From: Wenzhouxiangella sp.
GTDB taxonomy: Bacteria; Pseudomonadota; Gammaproteobacteria; Xanthomonadales; Wenzhouxiangellaceae
Assembly: GCA_007119095.1 (NCBI GenBank)
Contig: SKQI01000273.1
Coordinates: 1-8,098 of the forward strand
Direction: 5' to 3'
Length of the DNA stretch: 8,098 bases
The position numbers and the translations under genes were made by a program. The notes under the pieces are model-generated. The model saw only the letters and a program-made list of their open reading frames with translations, had not been told where the DNA came from and did no database searches. Of the stretch, positions 6,027 to 8,098 are shown one piece after another; the stretch's first letter is position 1, and each line of letters starts with the position of its first letter.

Positions 6027-6863
6027 TTATGCATCCTCGGCGGACGGCAAAGTCATCGCCACCCGAAAGCCAAGATGGTTAACGCTGCTTTCGCGGCCAA
6101 TGCCGAAACGGTTCGCAGATCGCAGCAGGCGCCCCGTACTGATCCATGAACCGCTGCGGTGAACGGCGCGGCCGCAATCACCAGTCATCCAGGCGCTGCC
6201 GTCAGTGGGCGCACCCTCGTAGTTCGGGTTCCAGCAATCCTGGACCCATTCCAGGGCATTGCCGTGAGTGTCGTACAGCCCGAAGGCGTTCGGCGCAAAG
6301 GCATCAACCGGCAGTGTTTGGGCGGGGTAGTCGCCAGTCGGACAGCCCCGTACCGGTCGGCCAGCGTTGAAATTGGCCTGGTCCGAGGTAATGCAGTCGC
6401 CAGTGTTGTAGCGTGTGGTGGTGCCGGCCCGGGTTGCATACTCCCATTCCGACTCCGACGGCAGGCGGTAGTCCTGACCGGTCTTGTTGCTCAGCCAGGC
6501 AACGTACTCCTGGGCATCATCCCAGCTGACGTCGATGACCGGACGATTGCCACGTCCCCAGTCCATATCGCGAGGGCGCTTCTGACAACCGCCATCGGCC
6601 ACACACGCGTCCCATTGCGCAAACGTGACCGGGGTCTGGCCCATCGCAAAAGATGGCACATCGACCTGACGCTGTGGACGCTCGCTGTTTCTGCTTTCCG
6701 GTTCGTCTTCCGGGCTACCCTGCGTGAAACTGCCGGCCGGGATGATCACCATGGTTGGACAATCAGCGCAGTCGGTAAAGACATCGGCCCGCTCGCTATC
6801 AGGTGCCGAGCAGGCAACCAGCCCAAGCGCGGTAGCGCTTGCAAGCATTTTTATCGATTTCAT
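6027..6863 (-). CDS. Lipoprotein with FGE/SUMF1-type (sulfatase-modifying factor) domain
   Basis: 278-residue predicted lipoprotein. The start at 6863 is supported by a strong GGAGGT (6872-6867 on the minus strand) and by the signal peptide: MKSIKM, a hydrophobic stretch, and the lipobox LVAC with Cys18. Residue 19 is Ser rather than Asp, which favours the outer membrane. The SUMF1-type domain spans about residues 37-270: MVIIPAGSFTQGS, QTPVTFAQWDACV, RPVIDVSWDDAQEYVAWLS, YRLPSESEWEYATRAG, FGLYDTHGNALEWVQDCW, HRSGSWISTGRLLRSANRF and LGFRVAM. The active-site cysteines of true formylglycine-generating enzymes lie in the GSY-M-C-HRSYC region. Here that segment reads GSWISTGRLL, so both are absent and sulfatase activation is unlikely. 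Such domains are often reused as binding or ergothioneine-type scaffolds; the role here is unknown. Extra Cys at 32, 35, 87, 93, 157, 174, 210 and 230 may form periplasmic disulfides. It lies 115 bp downstream of the TPR gene. Confidence 0.88.
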   Translation of the reverse strand: MKSIKMLASATALGLVACSAPDSERADVFTDCADCPTMVIIPAGSFTQGSPEDEPESRNSERPQRQVDVPSFAMGQTPVTFAQWDACVADGGCQKRPRDMDWGRGNRPVIDVSWDDAQEYVAWLSNKTGQDYRLPSESEWEYATRAGTTTRYNTGDCITSDQANFNAGRPVRGCPTGDYPAQTLPVDAFAPNAFGLYDTHGNALEWVQDCWNPNYEGAPTDGSAWMTGDCGRAVHRSGSWISTGRLLRSANRFGIGRESSVNHLGFRVAMTLPSAEDA

Positions 6864-6962
6864 GGTACCTCCGAGGGTGCGAACTCTGTTTGCAGATGCC
6901 AAGCATCGCCCAATCCCTTGACCATTGCAAAAGCCTTTCCTGGCCGCGCCTTGCCATTCCGC

Positions 6963-7030
6963 CGATCAGCTGCTGACGTTACTCTTGCGCTTGTGCTGCA
7001 GGCACGTCTAGCTGCGCCAGCAGCTGATCG
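6963..7030. repeat. 13-bp perfect inverted repeat flanking the TPR gene stop
   Basis: CGATCAGCTGCTG (6963-6975) is the exact reverse complement of CAGCAGCTGATCG (7018-7030), with 42 nt between. The right arm is coding (the QLLAQL region of the TPR protein) and the left arm lies just past its stop at 6979. On the minus-strand transcript this could fold into a long-loop hairpin at the 3' end, perhaps protecting the mRNA or weakening read-through into the lipoprotein gene. No T run follows, so it is not a standard terminator, and the leucine/glutamine-rich coding context makes part of the match less surprising. Confidence 0.4.
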
Positions 7031-8098
7031 AGCTCGAAGCGTGACTGGCCGCGATGTTCGAGTCGTTCGAGGATGGCCAGCGAGGCCTGCCAGTGCTGCC
7101 GAGCCTCGGCGAGTTCGCCGGCTGCAGCCAGCGTATTGCCGACAACCCGATGAGCCAGACCCAATTGATGGCTGCCACCATCGAGCTGTGACTGTAGCTG
7201 AGTCAGCGCCGCGAAAGCCAGCGCCGCAGCTTGTTTCACATCGCCACTGGCCAGCAGATAACTGGCCTGGTGGATGCGACCCATGCTGGTTTCGGGGTGT
7301 GTCTCCCCGAGTTTGTCGGTCAGCAGGGCCACCCCGGAGTCGATCAATGCCCAGCCATTCTCCAACTCGCCCAGCTCCACCAGCACTTGCCCGTATTGCA
7401 CCTGGTAGACGCCAAACTTCGGGTGCTCGGATTCGTGCTCAAGGATGATGGGATGGCCTTTACCGAACCAGTAAGCAGCCGCTTGCAGGTCGCCCATGCC
7501 ACGATGCACCTTGGCCAGGTTGGCATAAGTCATGCTCAGGCGCGGGTCTTGTGGGCCGTACTGGTCCAACAGCGTTTTGGCGATTGACTCCAGGGACGCG
7601 CCAGCCTCTTCAAGCTTGCCAAAGTCAACCAGGATGCGCGAACGGGTGTAGCGTGACCACAAGGTCTGCGGGTGATCTTCACCCAGATACTCACGGTCGA
7701 TCGCCAGCGCCAGGTCCATCGCCGCCAGCGCTTCTTCGTAGCGGCCCTGCGCATAGCGGCTGGTTGCGATGTAGCTCAGCGCCTTGCCCTCCGACGGATG
7801 ATGCTCGCCGTGGGTTTCGATGAAGTATTGGCGCGCTGTTTCAGCAAGCTCAATGGCCGCTTCGTAGTCAGCTCGGTTCTCTGCCGATTCGGCCGCCACG
7901 AGGTAGATTTCGCCAAGCAGCTGACCATCGCCGAAGGTCTCGATCAGGGCCTTCTGGGACAGCATTTCATCGACCATTTCAGACTGCCGTTCGTGCTCCC
8001 CGGTGCGGGTCATCATTTCGGCCCGATGCAGTCGTGCCCGCACCGTGGCCGTGTCCGTCGGCGGCCACGGTGCTTCGGCAATCACCGCATCGAAAAGC
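6979..8098 (-). CDS. Tetratricopeptide repeat protein, 3' part (5' end outside window)
   Basis: At least 372 residues; the frame stays open to the right edge (LFDA precedes the GTG at 8085), so that GTG is probably an internal Val. The visible part is almost all TPR of the kinesin-light-chain/TPR_10-12 type. A turn motif such as GEHHP, GEDHP, GPQDP, SEHP, GETHP or GGSH recurs at about residues 96, 138, 180, 221, 263 and 305 counted from 8085, a 41-42 residue period. Each is followed by 'xxLxYIAxSRYAQGRYEEAL'-like helix pairs. There are no membrane segments in the visible part. TPR arrays bind partner proteins. In related bacteria this TPR type is often the C-terminal half of Ser/Thr kinases or regulators, but no kinase domain is visible here, so that is inference. 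It precedes the SUMF1-type lipoprotein on the same strand. Confidence 0.88.
   Translation of the reverse strand, partial: LFDAVIAEAPWPPTDTATVRARLHRAEMMTRTGEHERQSEMVDEMLSQKALIETFGDGQLLGEIYLVAAESAENRADYEAAIELAETARQYFIETHGEHHPSEGKALSYIATSRYAQGRYEEALAAMDLALAIDREYLGEDHPQTLWSRYTRSRILVDFGKLEEAGASLESIAKTLLDQYGPQDPRLSMTYANLAKVHRGMGDLQAAAYWFGKGHPIILEHESEHPKFGVYQVQYGQVLVELGELENGWALIDSGVALLTDKLGETHPETSMGRIHQASYLLASGDVKQAAALAFAALTQLQSQLDGGSHQLGLAHRVVGNTLAAAGELAEARQHWQASLAILERLEHRGQSRFELDQLLAQLDVPAAQAQE

Noticed and set aside
6902..6930. Possible promoter before the lipoprotein gene: TTGCAA, 17-bp gap, GATGCT on the minus strand
   Set aside because: Only 4/6 and 3/6 matches to the sigma-70 consensus, which is expected by chance in a 115-bp gap.
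6159..7448. 429-residue plus-strand open frame antisense to the lipoprotein gene
   Set aside because: Composition is Arg/Ala/Pro-rich with no recognisable domain. It lies opposite two well-supported genes, so it is a high-GC shadow frame.
1..8098. Mobile element, prophage or CRISPR signals
   Set aside because: No transposase, integrase, terminal repeats, phage genes or regularly spaced direct repeats were seen on either strand.

Overview
The window is GC-rich and tightly packed. It looks like chromosomal DNA from a gammaproteobacterium, and its style recalls Xanthomonadales/Wenzhouxiangellaceae-like genomes. That placement is inference: it rests on the protein types (a MacB-like permease, a secreted beta-helix protein with a short acidic DRFE tail, a kinesin-light-chain-type TPR protein, a lipoprotein with a sulfatase-modifying-factor fold). 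No rRNA or universal marker gene is present. Eight complete or apparently complete genes and two edge-truncated genes account for nearly all of the sequence. The intergenic gaps are about 40-130 bp and there is no gene-free stretch over 300 bp.

Left part, plus strand. The 3' end of a MacB/FtsX-type ABC transporter permease (to 824) is followed by a two-gene type II toxin-antitoxin-like module. This consists of a UPF0175-type antitoxin (952-1203) and a DUF3368 PIN-like toxin (1196-1678), which overlap by 8 nt. Next comes a carboxymuconolactone decarboxylase/AhpD-like protein with a CxxC motif (1784-2383), preceded by a clear hairpin. A large secreted parallel beta-helix protein with a CSLREA-like N-terminus and an Ig-like C-terminal region follows (2488-4833). 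It converges on the minus-strand genes with a 37-bp gap.

Middle part, minus strand. A compact cluster reads DUF6435-type small protein (5947-5765), an AlkA-like 3-methyladenine glycosylase (5757-5362), then Ogt-type O6-alkylguanine-DNA alkyltransferase (5365-4871). The last two are coupled by an ATGA overlap, so this is a small alkylation-repair operon. The AlkA reading frame is uninterrupted but lacks about 150 residues: the N-terminal few dozen residues of the family are joined directly to the helix-hairpin-helix/catalytic half. This is the most unusual feature in the window.

Right part, minus strand. A lipoprotein with an FGE/SUMF1-type domain that lacks the catalytic cysteines (6863-6027) lies downstream of a TPR protein. 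The TPR protein has strikingly regular 42-residue repeats and runs off the right edge (8098-6979). The two could form one unit in which a TPR-bearing protein, perhaps the C-terminal part of a Ser/Thr kinase, works with a surface lipoprotein. That link is inference from position only.

I found no CRISPR array, tRNA, rRNA, insertion sequence or phage gene. I also see no convincing new multi-gene defence system. The items worth following are the internally deleted AlkA in a coupled repair operon, several well-formed palindromes and hairpins at gene starts, and the C-terminal tail of the beta-helix protein.
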